From assembly GCF_001974875.1 (NCBI RefSeq), contig NZ_MTQD01000006.1, forward strand, positions 62,001 to 126,000: DNA of 64,000 bases, written 5' to 3'. Both the position numbers and the translations under genes were made by a program. Under the pieces are notes generated by a model. The model had not been told where the DNA came from. It saw only the letters and a list, made by a program, of their open reading frames with translations, and made no database searches. The DNA comes from Pseudoalteromonas sp. EB27 (GTDB lineage: Bacteria > Pseudomonadota > Gammaproteobacteria > Enterobacterales > Alteromonadaceae). This document shows positions 17,235 to 27,632 of this stretch, piece by piece. Each line of letters starts with the position of its first letter. Position 1 is the stretch's first letter.

Positions 17235-18638
17235 ATGCTTAAAACACCTTTGAAAATTACAACAACGTTACTTAAATTTACTGCAATTGCAGGTGCCTGC
17301 ACACTTGCATTATCAGCACATGGTGAAACACAATTACAATATACCGACCAACAAAAGTTACATGACATAGCAAGTGAAGTGTCGGCTACCCGTATTGGTA
17401 GTGATATTCAAACGCTGGTGGATTTTGGTACTCGTCATACGCTTTCAGATACTAAATCGGATACTCGAGGTATTGGTGCGGCTAGGCGCTGGATAAAAAA
17501 AGAATTTGAAAAAATATCGACACAGTGTGGTGGTTGCCTGGAAATTATTGAAGTAAAGGACACTATATCGGGCGAAAAACGCATTCCTAATCCTGTTGAA
17601 GTGGTTAACATAGTGGCTATTCAACGCGGATCAAGCGAGCCTAATCGAATGGTGATGATGTCGGGTGACATAGATTCACGTGTAAGTGATGTTATGGATT
17701 TTACTAGCGACTCTCCTGGCGCAAATGATAATGCATCAGGTGTAGCTGGTGTTATAGAAGCTGCTCGTGTTTTAAGTAAATACAAATTTAATGGTTCGGT
17801 AGTTTACGCGGCGCTTTCGGGCGAAGAGCAAGGTTTGTTTGGCGGTAAAATATTAACTGCTTATGCACAAAAGCATAACTGGCAAGTTCATGGCGTTTTA
17901 AACAACGATATGATTGGCAATATTACCGGTATTAATGGTGTAACTGATAACACGACTGCACGTATATTTTCAGAAGGTACCCGTGTTGTTGAAACTAAAA
18001 AGCAAGCTAATACTCGTCGCTTTACAGGTGGTGAAGTTGATTCAGCGAGTCGTAATTTAGCTCGCTACATAGACACTATTGCTGACAGGTACGTTCCTAG
18101 TTTAGATACAATGCTTGTATATCGATTAGATAGATTTGGCCGTGGTGGGCATCATCGTCCATTTAATGACGCAGGTTTTGCAGCCGTGCGTATTATGGAA
18201 ACTAATGAGCACTACGATCGTCAGCATCAAGATTTACGCACTGAAGATGGTGTTGAGTATGGTGATACCATTGAAGGTGTTGATTTTGATTATACGGCTA
18301 AGTTAACCTCACTTAATGCGGTAACTATGGCGTCTATGGCGTGGGCACCCGCACCGCCAAAAGAAGTTAAAATAACGGGCGCTGTTACTGCTAACACTTC
18401 TTTCTCATGGGCGAAAAATGATGACGAGAACATTGCTGGATATAAAATTTATTGGCGTTATACGAGCGAGCCGCAATGGCAGTTTAGTAAATACGTGGGT
18501 AATGTTTCAAAATATACACTTGAAAATGTGGTAATTGATAATTATTACTTTGGTGTAGCTTCTGTTAGTAAAGACGGTGTTGAGTCACCAGTAGTTTTTC
18601 CGGGTGATGTAGGTTCGTTTGATCACAATATAAAATAA
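17235..18638 (+). CDS. Secreted M28-family zinc metallopeptidase with C-terminal FnIII-like domain
   Basis: The 467-residue protein has a signal peptide (about 1-30, ALSAHG), an M28 aminopeptidase domain and a fibronectin-III-like tail (about 372-460). Metal-site segments are GDIDS (144-148), GANDNASG (bridging Asp165), SGEEQG (Glu197, Glu198), NNDMIG (Asp225) and GGHHRPFNDAG (His306/307). In most M28 enzymes the first segment is HxD; here the His position is Asp145. The other ligands and the catalytic Glu are present, so activity is still possible. It is probably exported for peptide nutrition. ATG follows TAGGAGCTAATAG, a good ribosome site. Confidence 0.87.
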   Translation: MLKTPLKITTTLLKFTAIAGACTLALSAHGETQLQYTDQQKLHDIASEVSATRIGSDIQTLVDFGTRHTLSDTKSDTRGIGAARRWIKKEFEKISTQCGGCLEIIEVKDTISGEKRIPNPVEVVNIVAIQRGSSEPNRMVMMSGDIDSRVSDVMDFTSDSPGANDNASGVAGVIEAARVLSKYKFNGSVVYAALSGEEQGLFGGKILTAYAQKHNWQVHGVLNNDMIGNITGINGVTDNTTARIFSEGTRVVETKKQANTRRFTGGEVDSASRNLARYIDTIADRYVPSLDTMLVYRLDRFGRGGHHRPFNDAGFAAVRIMETNEHYDRQHQDLRTEDGVEYGDTIEGVDFDYTAKLTSLNAVTMASMAWAPAPPKEVKITGAVTANTSFSWAKNDDENIAGYKIYWRYTSEPQWQFSKYVGNVSKYTLENVVIDNYYFGVASVSKDGVESPVVFPGDVGSFDHNIK

Positions 18639-18673
18639 TAGTTTGCCTAAAAACACAGCAAACAGAGAGCTTT

Positions 18674-18706
18674 AAGGTGCAAATGGGAGTTTTATGCTTG
18701 CACCTT
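18674..18706 (+). terminator. Hairpin after the M28 peptidase gene
   Basis: AAGGTGCAA (18674-18682) pairs perfectly with TTGCACCTT (18698-18706) around a 15-base loop. Only a short T-rich stretch (ATTTA) follows, so termination would be weak. Confidence 0.4.
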
Positions 18707-18756
18707 ATTTACTAAGCCCTTAGAGTGTAAAAAAAAGAAGTAAAAGGTTATTAAAA

Positions 18757-19203
18757 ATGGAACAACAAGAAAAAAAGCCGTTAACAGCAAAAGAGCAAGT
18801 TATAACTGATGAGCAAAGAATGCAGTGGCAACGGGAGTGTTTTCAAGCAGCGCAAAAGCATTTAGCCGAAAAAGGCATTATGCCGAAATCAGTAGTTGAT
18901 AAAGACAGCCGATTTTTAGCACCACTTTGTGCAATGTGGAAATTTAAAGCCCAGAACGGTAAAACATATTGGGTAGTTACAGGACGATTACCTACAGATC
19001 ATGCTGAGGTAAGTGCAGCTACAGATGCTCGCGATGCAATGCGTTATTTTTCATTGCAGTGGCAATTAAAAGCGGATCAAATTATGAGTACAGGCGCGCG
19101 TGATAAAACTCAGGTAGATTTTGCTAACTTACTTATAAATAGAGCACATGGCTTATACGAAATGTATGATAATGAACCACTGTGGGCTAATGAACCCAAG
19201 TAG
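18757..19203 (+). CDS. DUF4826-like cytosolic protein
   Basis: The 148-residue soluble protein has an acidic/basic N-terminus (MEQQEKKPLTAKEQ), then WQRECFQAAQKHLAEKGI, SRFLAPLCAMWKFK, KTYWVVTGRLPTDHAE and DARDAMRYFSLQWQLKA. From memory this is the DUF4826 family found in Alteromonadales; the match was not checked. No catalytic motif is evident and there is no signal peptide or membrane helix. A ribosome site AAAAGG lies upstream. Function unknown. Confidence 0.72.
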   Translation: MEQQEKKPLTAKEQVITDEQRMQWQRECFQAAQKHLAEKGIMPKSVVDKDSRFLAPLCAMWKFKAQNGKTYWVVTGRLPTDHAEVSAATDARDAMRYFSLQWQLKADQIMSTGARDKTQVDFANLLINRAHGLYEMYDNEPLWANEPK

Positions 19204-19275
19204 TTTAGGTAACTTAAGTTTAGTTTAAAATAATAATGTGGAGGGCGGTAGTTTATTTATTGCCCTTTTCTTTAT

Positions 19276-19734
19276 CTAATGAACAAGTGTGAAGGGGGTT
19301 GTTTTAAACGCTGAAACAGGGCATTGCATGCGTTGCCTAGGTATTCCCGCTTCCATAAAAACATTTCCTTGTTGAATAAAGCCATTTCGCTTAAAACGCT
19401 CTACCTCATTTAAAATACAATTAATGCTTACTTCTTCTATACCTTGGTTTGACGCTAATTCAACAATAAAATTGAGAAGTGATTTATATACCTTGCGGTT
19501 ACGATGCTCGGGTAATACAGCTATTCTGCCGATTAAGCCATCTGTACATAATCTACCTGTTGCAATAGGGCAGTTTGCATCGTCTGTGACAAGTACATGT
19601 AATGCAATTTTATCTAGGCTATCGAATTCTATGTGCTTGGGGATATGTAACTCGTAAACAAAAACTCGCTCTCGAATTTTTTGTAACATATCTTTTTTTA
19701 TATCCCATTCAACTTTATCAACCAGATAGCCCAT
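19276..19734 (-). CDS. GNAT-family N-acetyltransferase
   Basis: The 152-residue protein has the GNAT core: RERVFVYELHIP at the N-terminus, strands around HVLVTDDANCPIATGRL, and the acetyl-CoA loop GRIAVLPEHRNRKVYKSLL (about residues 69-87, a variant of the R/Q-x-x-G-x-G/A loop with RNRKV). The N-terminal arrangement resembles the ElaA/YjcF-type subgroup. The substrate is unknown. The candidate MITE at 19750 lies directly upstream of its start, within the likely promoter region. Confidence 0.85.
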   Translation of the reverse strand: MGYLVDKVEWDIKKDMLQKIRERVFVYELHIPKHIEFDSLDKIALHVLVTDDANCPIATGRLCTDGLIGRIAVLPEHRNRKVYKSLLNFIVELASNQGIEEVSINCILNEVERFKRNGFIQQGNVFMEAGIPRQRMQCPVSAFKTTPFTLVH

Positions 19735-19749
19735 TGCAAACTCCTATTG

Positions 19750-19886
19750 ATACCAAATTAAAATGAGTAAGCAATCGCAGCAAAATTATTTAAGCCAATA
19801 TCAGGTGAAAATTGAAATTTTTAACTAACCTGTATACATAATATTTTACGTAGCAAAATGCTCACCATTATTAATAAAATTGGTAT
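19750..19886. mobile_element. Candidate non-autonomous MITE-like element
   Basis: A 137-base non-coding segment is bounded by near-inverted ends: ATACCAAATT (19750-19759) and AATTGGTAT (19878-19886). The sequence just inside also corresponds when the right end is reverse-complemented (ATACCAATTTTATTAATAA against ATACCAAATTAAAATGAG). It fills almost the whole gap between the roxA stop (19889) and the GNAT start (19734). Small dispersed elements with ATACCAA-type ends are, as I recall, frequent in Alteromonadales. No clear target-site duplication is visible. Confidence 0.45.
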
Positions 19887-19888
19887 TA

Positions 19889-21046
19889 TTATTCTTGGTC
19901 TATATTAAACCAGATCCCCTCATTAACAAGTGTAGTAAAGGTTTGAGTAAATACTAAACTTGGGTTTGTTAAGTTTAATGCTGAACTTTCAAACTCAGTA
20001 TTATCGGTAAGTAGTTTTACCGCCGCTAAGTCAGTTAATGGCATAGCGTAATTTTCACCGTTAACACTTAATAGCACTTCGGTATCGAGCTGCTGGTAAA
20101 TAGCACGCGTGCCACCTAAACGCTCAAACACAGTTTCTTCATCACTTAAATCATCGCTTATTTGCTCTGATGTAAATGGAGGCTCTACTGGTGCTAAATC
20201 CATTTCATGTTTGGGCTGACTAAGCGTTGAGCCTAACCATTGTTTAAATAAATCGTCATTTTCTAAAAGTGCCGCCATCAGTGTTTTAACTTTATCAACT
20301 TCAAGGTTTGTAAGTTCACCTTTTGACTTTCTTAGTGTGATATTGTGATCGGTATAACGTTTTTGTCCGCTTTCAGTATCAATAATATGATCGGCAAAGC
20401 TCGATAATAAATCTTGTTGATTTGGGGCTCTAAAACCAACTGAATAATTTAGTGCGTTTTCTACAGCGTAACCTTCGTGAGGGCACCCTGGTGGAATATA
20501 CAAAATATCGCCAGGTTCTAAGATGCAATCTATTACGGCTTCAAATGCTTCAACCTGAAGTAGTTTTTTGTTTTGAGCAAACTGCTTAAGTGTTGGATCG
20601 GGTAAGCCTACACGCCAATGACGTTTGCCTTCACCTTGAATAATAAATACATCGTATTGGTCTAAATGTGGACCCACACCACCATTAGGCGTTGAATAGC
20701 TGATCATTAAATCGTCTATGCGCCAGTTGGGAATAAACCTAAAAGGTTCTAGCAGTTGTGCAGCATCGCTATGCCAGTGATCAACTGCTTGCACGAGTAA
20801 AGTAGAGTGATCGTCAGTTAATTGCTCAAAGTCTTCAAATGGACCTTGGTGTGTTTGCCAATCATTTTTATGATTGGTGATAATACGCGACTCTATGCTT
20901 TCTTCCATTGCTAGGCCGGCAAGTTCATTAGCATCAAGCGGGTCTTGAAAATCAGCAAAACCTTGTTTGATTAAAAGCGGCTTTTTTTGCCAAAAATGGC
21001 TTAAAAACTCTTGCTCAGACAAATTATTTATTTTTAATTGATACAT
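19889..21046 (-). CDS. roxA: Ribosomal protein uL16 arginine hydroxylase (JmjC/cupin oxygenase)
   Basis: The 385-residue protein matches RoxA (YcfD) throughout: FWQKKPLLIKQGF, LAGLAMEE, WRIDDLMISYSTPNGGVGPH, LDQYDVFIIQGEGKRHW, LEPGDILYIPPGCPHEGY and NYSVGFRAPN. The Fe(II) ligands are the HxD in PHLDQYD and the His in CPHEGY. RoxA uses 2-oxoglutarate and O2 to hydroxylate an arginine of ribosomal protein L16. It lies near purB, as in Escherichia coli. Its 3' end abuts the MITE-like element and it is separated from purB by a terminator, so it has its own promoter. Confidence 0.95.
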   Translation of the reverse strand: MYQLKINNLSEQEFLSHFWQKKPLLIKQGFADFQDPLDANELAGLAMEESIESRIITNHKNDWQTHQGPFEDFEQLTDDHSTLLVQAVDHWHSDAAQLLEPFRFIPNWRIDDLMISYSTPNGGVGPHLDQYDVFIIQGEGKRHWRVGLPDPTLKQFAQNKKLLQVEAFEAVIDCILEPGDILYIPPGCPHEGYAVENALNYSVGFRAPNQQDLLSSFADHIIDTESGQKRYTDHNITLRKSKGELTNLEVDKVKTLMAALLENDDLFKQWLGSTLSQPKHEMDLAPVEPPFTSEQISDDLSDEETVFERLGGTRAIYQQLDTEVLLSVNGENYAMPLTDLAAVKLLTDNTEFESSALNLTNPSLVFTQTFTTLVNEGIWFNIDQE

Positions 21047-21083
21047 ACATTATGCCTACTAGTTAGTGCAATGGGGTTAAAAC

Positions 21084-21116
21084 AAAAAAAGCGAAAGGAT
21101 GATCCTTTCGCTTTTT
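21084..21116 (-). terminator. Intrinsic terminator after purB
   Basis: GCGAAAGG (21091-21098) pairs with CCTTTCGC (21104-21111), with A-run and T-run flanks on the two sides. It ends the mnmA-hflD-purB transcript before roxA. Confidence 0.88.
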
Positions 21117-21134
21117 AAAAGAGCAATTTAGTTT

Positions 21135-22520
<1,386 letters not shown>

Positions 22521-22536
22521 TTAGTTTGAACGATAG

Positions 22537-23139
22537 TTAAATTTTTGTTTTAGCAATGGCGAGTATTTTTCTTTTTGCAAAGAAAAAGTGACGGCGCTTA
22601 CCGCCCATTTGTCGCCATAATACTGCACTTCTAATGCCGGCTAATAATAATGCACGGATTTTATTTTGAGTGAGCTGCTGTTTTAATAACTCGGGTTTAC
22701 CATAAACCTGTATTCGGTGCCCAAGGGGGCTCAGCACCGACGAGTAAATATCTGCTAAACCGGCAACAACACTCTCATCGGTAATAGCAAAGTGGTCTAA
22801 ACGACGATGAATATCATCAATGCGTTTACCTAATTCGTTTAAGCTTTTTTCGTTAGCGCTGAGTGCTCGCTCAAGCTGCATTAAACCACCTACGTACTTT
22901 ACTATTTCAACATCTTTTTGAGCGCCAGCAGTAAGCTGCGCCATTAATGTTTTATAGCCATCACGTAAGTTGTCAGTACCTTGGTAAACATCTTCTGGCG
23001 ATGCCGGAGATGTTTGAATAATGCTTGAAAGTAAGATTTCTAAATCATGTTCGTTATTGTTGCCGTACTGGGCAATTTTTTGAACTTGTTTAGCAGCCTG
23101 GCACATGGCGGCAAGCGCCATGACTTGGTGTTCATTCAT
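22537..23139 (-). CDS. hflD: High frequency lysogenization protein HflD homologue
   Basis: The 200-residue, mainly helical protein sits between mnmA and purB exactly as hflD does in Escherichia coli, and contains family segments such as ALAAMCQAAKQVQKIAQYG, GYKTLMAQL, YVGGLMQLERAL and IRALLLAGIRSAVLW. HflD is membrane-associated and binds the lambda CII protein; its native role is unclear. Its ATG overlaps the mnmA stop by one base (TAATG), indicating translational coupling. Confidence 0.93.
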   Translation of the reverse strand: MNEHQVMALAAMCQAAKQVQKIAQYGNNNEHDLEILLSSIIQTSPASPEDVYQGTDNLRDGYKTLMAQLTAGAQKDVEIVKYVGGLMQLERALSANEKSLNELGKRIDDIHRRLDHFAITDESVVAGLADIYSSVLSPLGHRIQVYGKPELLKQQLTQNKIRALLLAGIRSAVLWRQMGGKRRHFFFAKRKILAIAKTKI

Positions 23140-24239
23140 TACTTAATCACCGAGTCAATAATACCACCACCTAAACACACATCTTCTGCGTAAAATACGG
23201 CAGATTGACCAGGTGTAACTGCTTTTTGTGGCTCGTCGAACAATACGCGGGCCATGCCGTCTTCACCTACAAGTAGGGTGCAGCTTAAGTCTTCTTGGCG
23301 GTAACGCGTTTTTACTGTGCAGCGAGTGGTGCCTTTAGGGCCAATACGGTCTACCCAGTGAAGTTGGTTTGCGTTAAGACCGTTGCTGTATAGGCGAGGG
23401 TGATCTTTACCTTGCCCCACAATAAGTACATTTCGCTCAAGGTCTTTATCTACTACGTACCAAGGCTCACCAGAACCTTCCTTCATACCACCAATTAACA
23501 AGCCTTTGCGTTGTCCAAGTGTGTGGTACATTAAGCCTTCGTGCTCGCCTACGTTGTTACCGTCTGTGTCTTCGATAACGCCAGGTTGTGCTGGTAAGAA
23601 CTTTTGTAAAAAGTCTTTAAATTTACGCTCACCAATAAAGCAGATACCTGTGCTGTCTTTTTTATCGTGAGTGATTAGGTCTTGCTCTTCTGCTATGCGG
23701 CGTACTTCTGGTTTTTCGATATCGCCTACAGGGAATAACGTTTGGCCAATATGTTCATGGCTTAGAGTATATAAGAAATAGCTTTGATCTTTATTGTTAT
23801 CAAGTCCGCGACACATTACGTATTTGTCATCGCGAAGCTCACGGCGAACATAGTGACCCGTTGCAATAAAGTCAGCACCGAGTGCTTGCGCAGCAAATTC
23901 TAAAAAGGCTTTAAATTTAATTTCTTTGTTACACATTATATCTGGGTTAGGTGTGCGACCTGCTTTGTACTCTGCTAAAAAGTACTCAAATACATTGTCC
24001 CAATATTCTGCTGCAAAGTTAACTGTGTGAAGCTCAATGCCTAATTTGTCACACACTGCTTGCGCATCTTTTAAATCATCAGCGGCAGCACAGTATTCAT
24101 CATTGTCGTCTTCTTCCCAGTTCTTCATAAACAGGCCTTCTACTTGGTAGCCCTGTTGTTGTAATAAATATGCAGATACAGAAGAATCAACACCGCCGGA
24201 CATGCCAACAATGACTTTAATGTGACTATTTTCGCTCAT
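23139..24239 (-). CDS. mnmA: tRNA-specific 2-thiouridylase MnmA
   Basis: The 366-residue enzyme has the PP-loop [15 protein letters not shown], the catalytic Cys in [17 protein letters not shown] (about residue 103) and the second Cys in [17 protein letters not shown] (about 200). It activates U34 of Lys, Glu and Gln tRNAs with ATP and inserts sulfur delivered by TusE. The tusDCBE genes lie about 3 kb away. A consensus TATAAT box at 24286-24291 gives a leader of roughly 40 bases. It is the first gene of mnmA-hflD-purB. Confidence 0.97.
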   Translation of the reverse strand: MSENSHIKVIVGMSGGVDSSVSAYLLQQQGYQVEGLFMKNWEEDDNDEYCAAADDLKDAQAVCDKLGIELHTVNFAAEYWDNVFEYFLAEYKAGRTPNPDIMCNKEIKFKAFLEFAAQALGADFIATGHYVRRELRDDKYVMCRGLDNNKDQSYFLYTLSHEHIGQTLFPVGDIEKPEVRRIAEEQDLITHDKKDSTGICFIGERKFKDFLQKFLPAQPGVIEDTDGNNVGEHEGLMYHTLGQRKGLLIGGMKEGSGEPWYVVDKDLERNVLIVGQGKDHPRLYSNGLNANQLHWVDRIGPKGTTRCTVKTRYRQEDLSCTLLVGEDGMARVLFDEPQKAVTPGQSAVFYAEDVCLGGGIIDSVIK

Positions 24240-24599
24240 GAATAATTTCGCTTATACAGATTGCTGTTAACTTGGAAAGGCCGCGATTATAGCATGTATT
24301 TTGTTTGTGCTTAAAGAGACTAAGGGCGCAAAGAGGGGAATTAGTCAGTATTTTATTTATATAACAAATAGCGAACTAGACTTAAGCGCGTTATTAGGCT
24401 GTAACTTTAGTAATATTAAAGTGATCTTTACTAATAAATTAAGACTATAGAATAATTCATGTAGTTATTAAGTTTTATTAATAGTATTTTCTTTTAAAAC
24501 TACTAGAGTAAATATACACTTAACAAAATAAAAATAGTGGTGAGTATATGAATGTAAACCACTTAAAATCGCTTAATATATAGTCAATGGAATGAATAT
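24240..24599. other. 360-base intergenic region between divergent mnmA and the PAS-GGDEF gene
   Basis: Apart from the mnmA -10 box, this AT-rich region holds no convincing frame, hairpin or repeat. It must contain the promoter for the cyclase gene. The cyclase ATG is preceded by TGGAATGAATAT, a weak ribosome site. In Escherichia coli nudJ and mnmA are adjacent, so this region and the cyclase together are the insertion. Confidence 0.6.
24286..24291 (-). promoter_or_regulatory. -10 box of the mnmA promoter
   Basis: On the reverse strand this reads TATAAT, followed by the GC-rich discriminator CGCGGCC, 47-52 bases before the mnmA ATG. The -35 region at 17-base spacing is TTAAGC, a poor match. 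A GC-rich discriminator is typical of stringently controlled promoters, which is an inference here. Confidence 0.5.
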
Positions 24600-25871
24600 A
24601 TGAATTACGCCTATCAAATAAACAAGATAATCTCTTTAGTTGAACACTATACAAACGAATCTGATTTTGTGGATAGCGAATTACTTTATAGCAAAACGAC
24701 AGAGTTTAAAAAGTCAGCCTATCACCTTTTTTATGAGTTAATAAAACTCAAAAACCCTCACATTTTCCAAGAACCAAACCATGTACATGAGTTATTTAGT
24801 TTAATTAAGGGCTCAGCCGCTAAAAAGAACATTGAGCTAAAGGTGCTTGAGCATGTAGAGCACTGGTGGCTTGAATGGTATTTTGCTTTAGAAATGGACG
24901 TAAAGCTTAGTATAGAAAAAAGTGATATGCCAATGAGTTACTTACCTCAAAGTACGCTCAACCCTATGCGCAAACATGAGATAAGTCACTACGCTAGGTT
25001 ATTTACCGTTTTGCCAATGCCGGTATGTAATGTGTGTACCAAAACGGGTGATATTTTGAAAGTTAATCAACGCTTTGTAGATGTTTTTGGTTATACGGTA
25101 GAGGATGTACCTAATCTGAGGTCCTGGTGGGAGAAAGCGTATCCAGATCCACAATACAGAGCACTTGCAAAAGAGCTGTGGCAAGACTCACTTGAAAAGG
25201 CACTGAATAATAATAACGATATACCCGCAAATAATTATCGAGTGTCTTGTCGTGATGGAACACAAGTGATGATGGAGATATCAGGGATTGATATAGGTGA
25301 AGAGTTTTTGGCTGTTTTTAATGATGCAACAGAACGTTTAGAAGCGGAGGATATACTTAGAGATATGGCCTTTTTGGATGCATTAACCAAAATTGCAAAT
25401 AGGCGCCGGTTTGATGAAAAACTAACGCATGAGTATGAACGAGCAAAAGAATGCGAAGGCATGCTGTCGATGATTATCATCGATATTGATCATTTTAAAC
25501 AATTTAATGACCGGTATGGGCATGTGGCTGGCGATACGTGTTTATATGATGTTGCTCAAACAATTGCTTCAACGGTTAGTCGCCCAGAAGATTTTGTGGC
25601 TCGTTATGGGGGGGAGGAATTTGTTGTTTTATTACCTCAAACCGATAGGCAAGGGGCGTTGTTTATAGCTGAGCAAATACAAAAAGCTGTAGAAAACTTA
25701 GCTATTGCGCACCAGGATAGCTTTACCGGATTTTTATCTATAAGTATGGGGATTAATACCATTAGTGACTATACAAATAGTGACGAAATTAGCTTTGTTA
25801 AAGCCGCTGATAACGCCCTATACTATGCTAAAAAACAAGGGCGTAATTGTATAGCGCTAAGCTCAGAGTAA
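24600..25871 (+). CDS. PAS-GGDEF diguanylate cyclase
   Basis: The 423-residue soluble protein has an unassigned helical N-terminus (1-130), a PAS domain (about 140-255; ILKVNQRFVDVFGYTVEDVP) and a GGDEF domain (about 260-420). The active site is GGEEF (337-341), with RPED five residues upstream as the inhibitory I-site, so it should make and sense cyclic di-GMP. No membrane helix is seen. It lies on the opposite strand between two genes that are neighbours in Escherichia coli (nudJ and mnmA), suggesting lineage-specific insertion. The PAS ligand is unknown. Confidence 0.93.
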   Translation: MNYAYQINKIISLVEHYTNESDFVDSELLYSKTTEFKKSAYHLFYELIKLKNPHIFQEPNHVHELFSLIKGSAAKKNIELKVLEHVEHWWLEWYFALEMDVKLSIEKSDMPMSYLPQSTLNPMRKHEISHYARLFTVLPMPVCNVCTKTGDILKVNQRFVDVFGYTVEDVPNLRSWWEKAYPDPQYRALAKELWQDSLEKALNNNNDIPANNYRVSCRDGTQVMMEISGIDIGEEFLAVFNDATERLEAEDILRDMAFLDALTKIANRRRFDEKLTHEYERAKECEGMLSMIIIDIDHFKQFNDRYGHVAGDTCLYDVAQTIASTVSRPEDFVARYGGEEFVVLLPQTDRQGALFIAEQIQKAVENLAIAHQDSFTGFLSISMGINTISDYTNSDEISFVKAADNALYYAKKQGRNCIALSSE

Positions 25872-25916
25872 ATAAAATAGAGTTAATTATCTTATTTACT
25901 CTACTCCCCAATATAG

Positions 25917-26357
25917 CTAATTGTAAATAGTTTCTAGGCTCAATACTGGTCGATTCAGGCTGTCGTTAATACACTTCAATACTAAAGGGCTTCTAAGGGA
26001 GAGTGATTTTATTTGCTCTAATGTGTACCAGTTAGCGCTGATAATATCGATATCTATTGGCGTTGGCGCGTTTATATTATCAGGCGCTTCAAATAAGAAG
26101 CAAAATCGCAAATAGTGCACTCCATTTTCAGCATGCAAATTATACACACCTAAAAAGCCGACTGGCTCAAGCGCTAAGCCTGTTTCTTCAAGTAGCTCTC
26201 TGCTTGCGGCTTGTGCAAGAGTTTCGTTTTGTTCTAAATGACCAGCAGGTTGATTGTAACAAACCTGCTGTGTAAATTTATCGCGCTCTTTGACAAGTAA
26301 AAACTCATTTTGCTTTTTTACTATTGCCGCAACGGTTACATGCGGTTTATGCATCAA
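25917..26357 (-). CDS. nudJ: Phosphatase NudJ (Nudix hydrolase)
   Basis: The 146-residue protein contains a complete Nudix box at about residues 39-61 ([20 protein letters not shown] then TGL). N-terminal [19 protein letters not shown] and the gene context (rluE-nudJ, with mnmA beyond) match NudJ, which hydrolyses thiamine and nucleoside di/triphosphates. Its start overlaps the end of rluE by 11 bases, indicating cotranscription from the tus operon. Confidence 0.92.
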   Translation of the reverse strand: MMHKPHVTVAAIVKKQNEFLLVKERDKFTQQVCYNQPAGHLEQNETLAQAASRELLEETGLALEPVGFLGVYNLHAENGVHYLRFCFLFEAPDNINAPTPIDIDIISANWYTLEQIKSLSLRSPLVLKCINDSLNRPVLSLETIYN

Positions 26358-27042
26358 CTACGCCTTTAATTACTTTGTATTCTCCACAATTAATATCATC
26401 CAACGTATAGTTACCAATGCTATAGCGAATAAGGCGAAGTGTAGGGTGGCCAATATGCGCGGTCATTCTACGCACTTGTCTGTTTTTACCTTCGTTAATT
26501 GTAATACTTAGCCAAGTGGTAGGGATTGCTTTTCGCTCGCGTACAGGGGGATTACGAGTCCAAATTGTAGGTTCATCAATTATTTTAACGTTAGCGGGGA
26601 GTGTAAGCCCGTCTTTAAGTTCTACGCCATTACATAATGCGTTAATTGATTCACTGGTGGGTTCACCTTCAACTTGTGCCCAATAGGTCTTATTGGTTTT
26701 TTTATTAGGCGCAGTTAAAGTGTTTTGCAATTTTCCACAGTTTGTTAAAAGCAATAAACCTTCACTGTCTCTATCTAATCTACCCGCTGCGTAAACTTCT
26801 TTAATAGGGATAAACTCAGCAAGCGTTTTTCTGTCTGCGTCATCTGTAAATTGGCATAGCACATCAAATGGTTTATTGAATAACACAATTTTTCTGTCTT
26901 TAGATGCTATTTGCGGCTTTATCTCTCTTTTACCTGAAGGCGTTTTGTTAAGTGCACTGCGTGAATAAGTACGCCCTGTACTTCTTTTTGGCTTGGATTC
27001 AGTTACTTGATTATTGCCTGGTTTAGATCTCATTATATGCAC
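26347..27042 (-). CDS. rluE: 23S rRNA pseudouridine(2457) synthase
   Basis: The 231-residue protein has the RluB/E/F family core: [33 protein letters not shown] (catalytic Asp in GRLDRDSEG), [12 protein letters not shown] and [19 protein letters not shown]. The basic N-terminus and the nudJ neighbour point to RluE, which modifies U2457 of 23S rRNA. The first ATG (27042) overlaps tusE by 10 bases; a second ATG three codons in (27033) is also possible. Confidence 0.92.
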   Translation of the reverse strand: MHIMRSKPGNNQVTESKPKRSTGRTYSRSALNKTPSGKREIKPQIASKDRKIVLFNKPFDVLCQFTDDADRKTLAEFIPIKEVYAAGRLDRDSEGLLLLTNCGKLQNTLTAPNKKTNKTYWAQVEGEPTSESINALCNGVELKDGLTLPANVKIIDEPTIWTRNPPVRERKAIPTTWLSITINEGKNRQVRRMTAHIGHPTLRLIRYSIGNYTLDDINCGEYKVIKGVVDA

Positions 27043-27362
27043 CTAGCTGGTTTTGGTAATCCGGCAATTTTTGTTGCTTGCTTGGCTGGGCCTTTAGGAA
27101 ATAATTTATATAAATAAAGGCTATTACCTTTGTCTTCACCGAGCGCTTTAGCCATTGCTTTTACAAGCATCCGAATTGCTGGACTGGTGTTATATTCAAT
27201 ATAAAAATCACGAACAAAGTTAATGACTTCCCAGTGTTGAACACTAAGGGTAATGTTTTCTTGGATAGCAATTACAGGTGCAAGCTCCTTTGACCACAAA
27301 GTATGGTCAAGCAAGTAACCTTGTTTGTCGGTTTCAATCTGTTGGTTGTTAAATTCAAGCAT
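27033..27362 (-). CDS. tusE: Sulfur relay protein TusE (DsrC family)
   Basis: The 109-residue protein has DsrC/TusE features: [38 protein letters not shown] and [13 protein letters not shown], and the C-terminal PKPARCI with the sulfur-carrying penultimate Cys. Only the one C-terminal Cys needed for TusE is present, not the second Cys typical of dissimilatory DsrC. It takes sulfur from TusBCD and passes it to MnmA. Last tus gene in the operon, three bases after tusB. Confidence 0.95.
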   Translation of the reverse strand: MLEFNNQQIETDKQGYLLDHTLWSKELAPVIAIQENITLSVQHWEVINFVRDFYIEYNTSPAIRMLVKAMAKALGEDKGNSLYLYKLFPKGPAKQATKIAGLPKPARCI

Positions 27363-27365
27363 GAG

Positions 27366-27632
27366 TTACCACGTAATTGATTGATTAGTTGATAAAGTGA
27401 GTGCTACAAAGTCTTTATAGCTTATGGCTTTATCGTTATCTGTTAATTTTATTGCACGTACTTGCGCGTCTTGTTCAAGTATTAATAGTGTATCTGCAAA
27501 TTGTCTAAATTGTTTTTTTGCAAAGCAGGCATCACCAACAAGTAGCACGTTATCGTCTGATAAAATTAAGTTTTCTAGCTGATTTGCCGAATAATAGTTA
27601 AGCGGCTTAGAAAAAATATGTAATGTACTCAT
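27366..27632 (-). CDS. tusB: Sulfurtransferase complex subunit TusB (DsrH-like)
   Basis: This 88-residue small protein resembles TusB/DsrH: MSTLHIFSKPLN, DDNVLLVGDACF and KAISYKDFVALTLST. TusB is the non-catalytic subunit of the (TusBCD)2 heterohexamer. Its start overlaps the tusC stop by four bases (ATGA), a normal arrangement for coupled subunits. Confidence 0.9.
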   Translation of the reverse strand: MSTLHIFSKPLNYYSANQLENLILSDDNVLLVGDACFAKKQFRQFADTLLILEQDAQVRAIKLTDNDKAISYKDFVALTLSTNQSITW

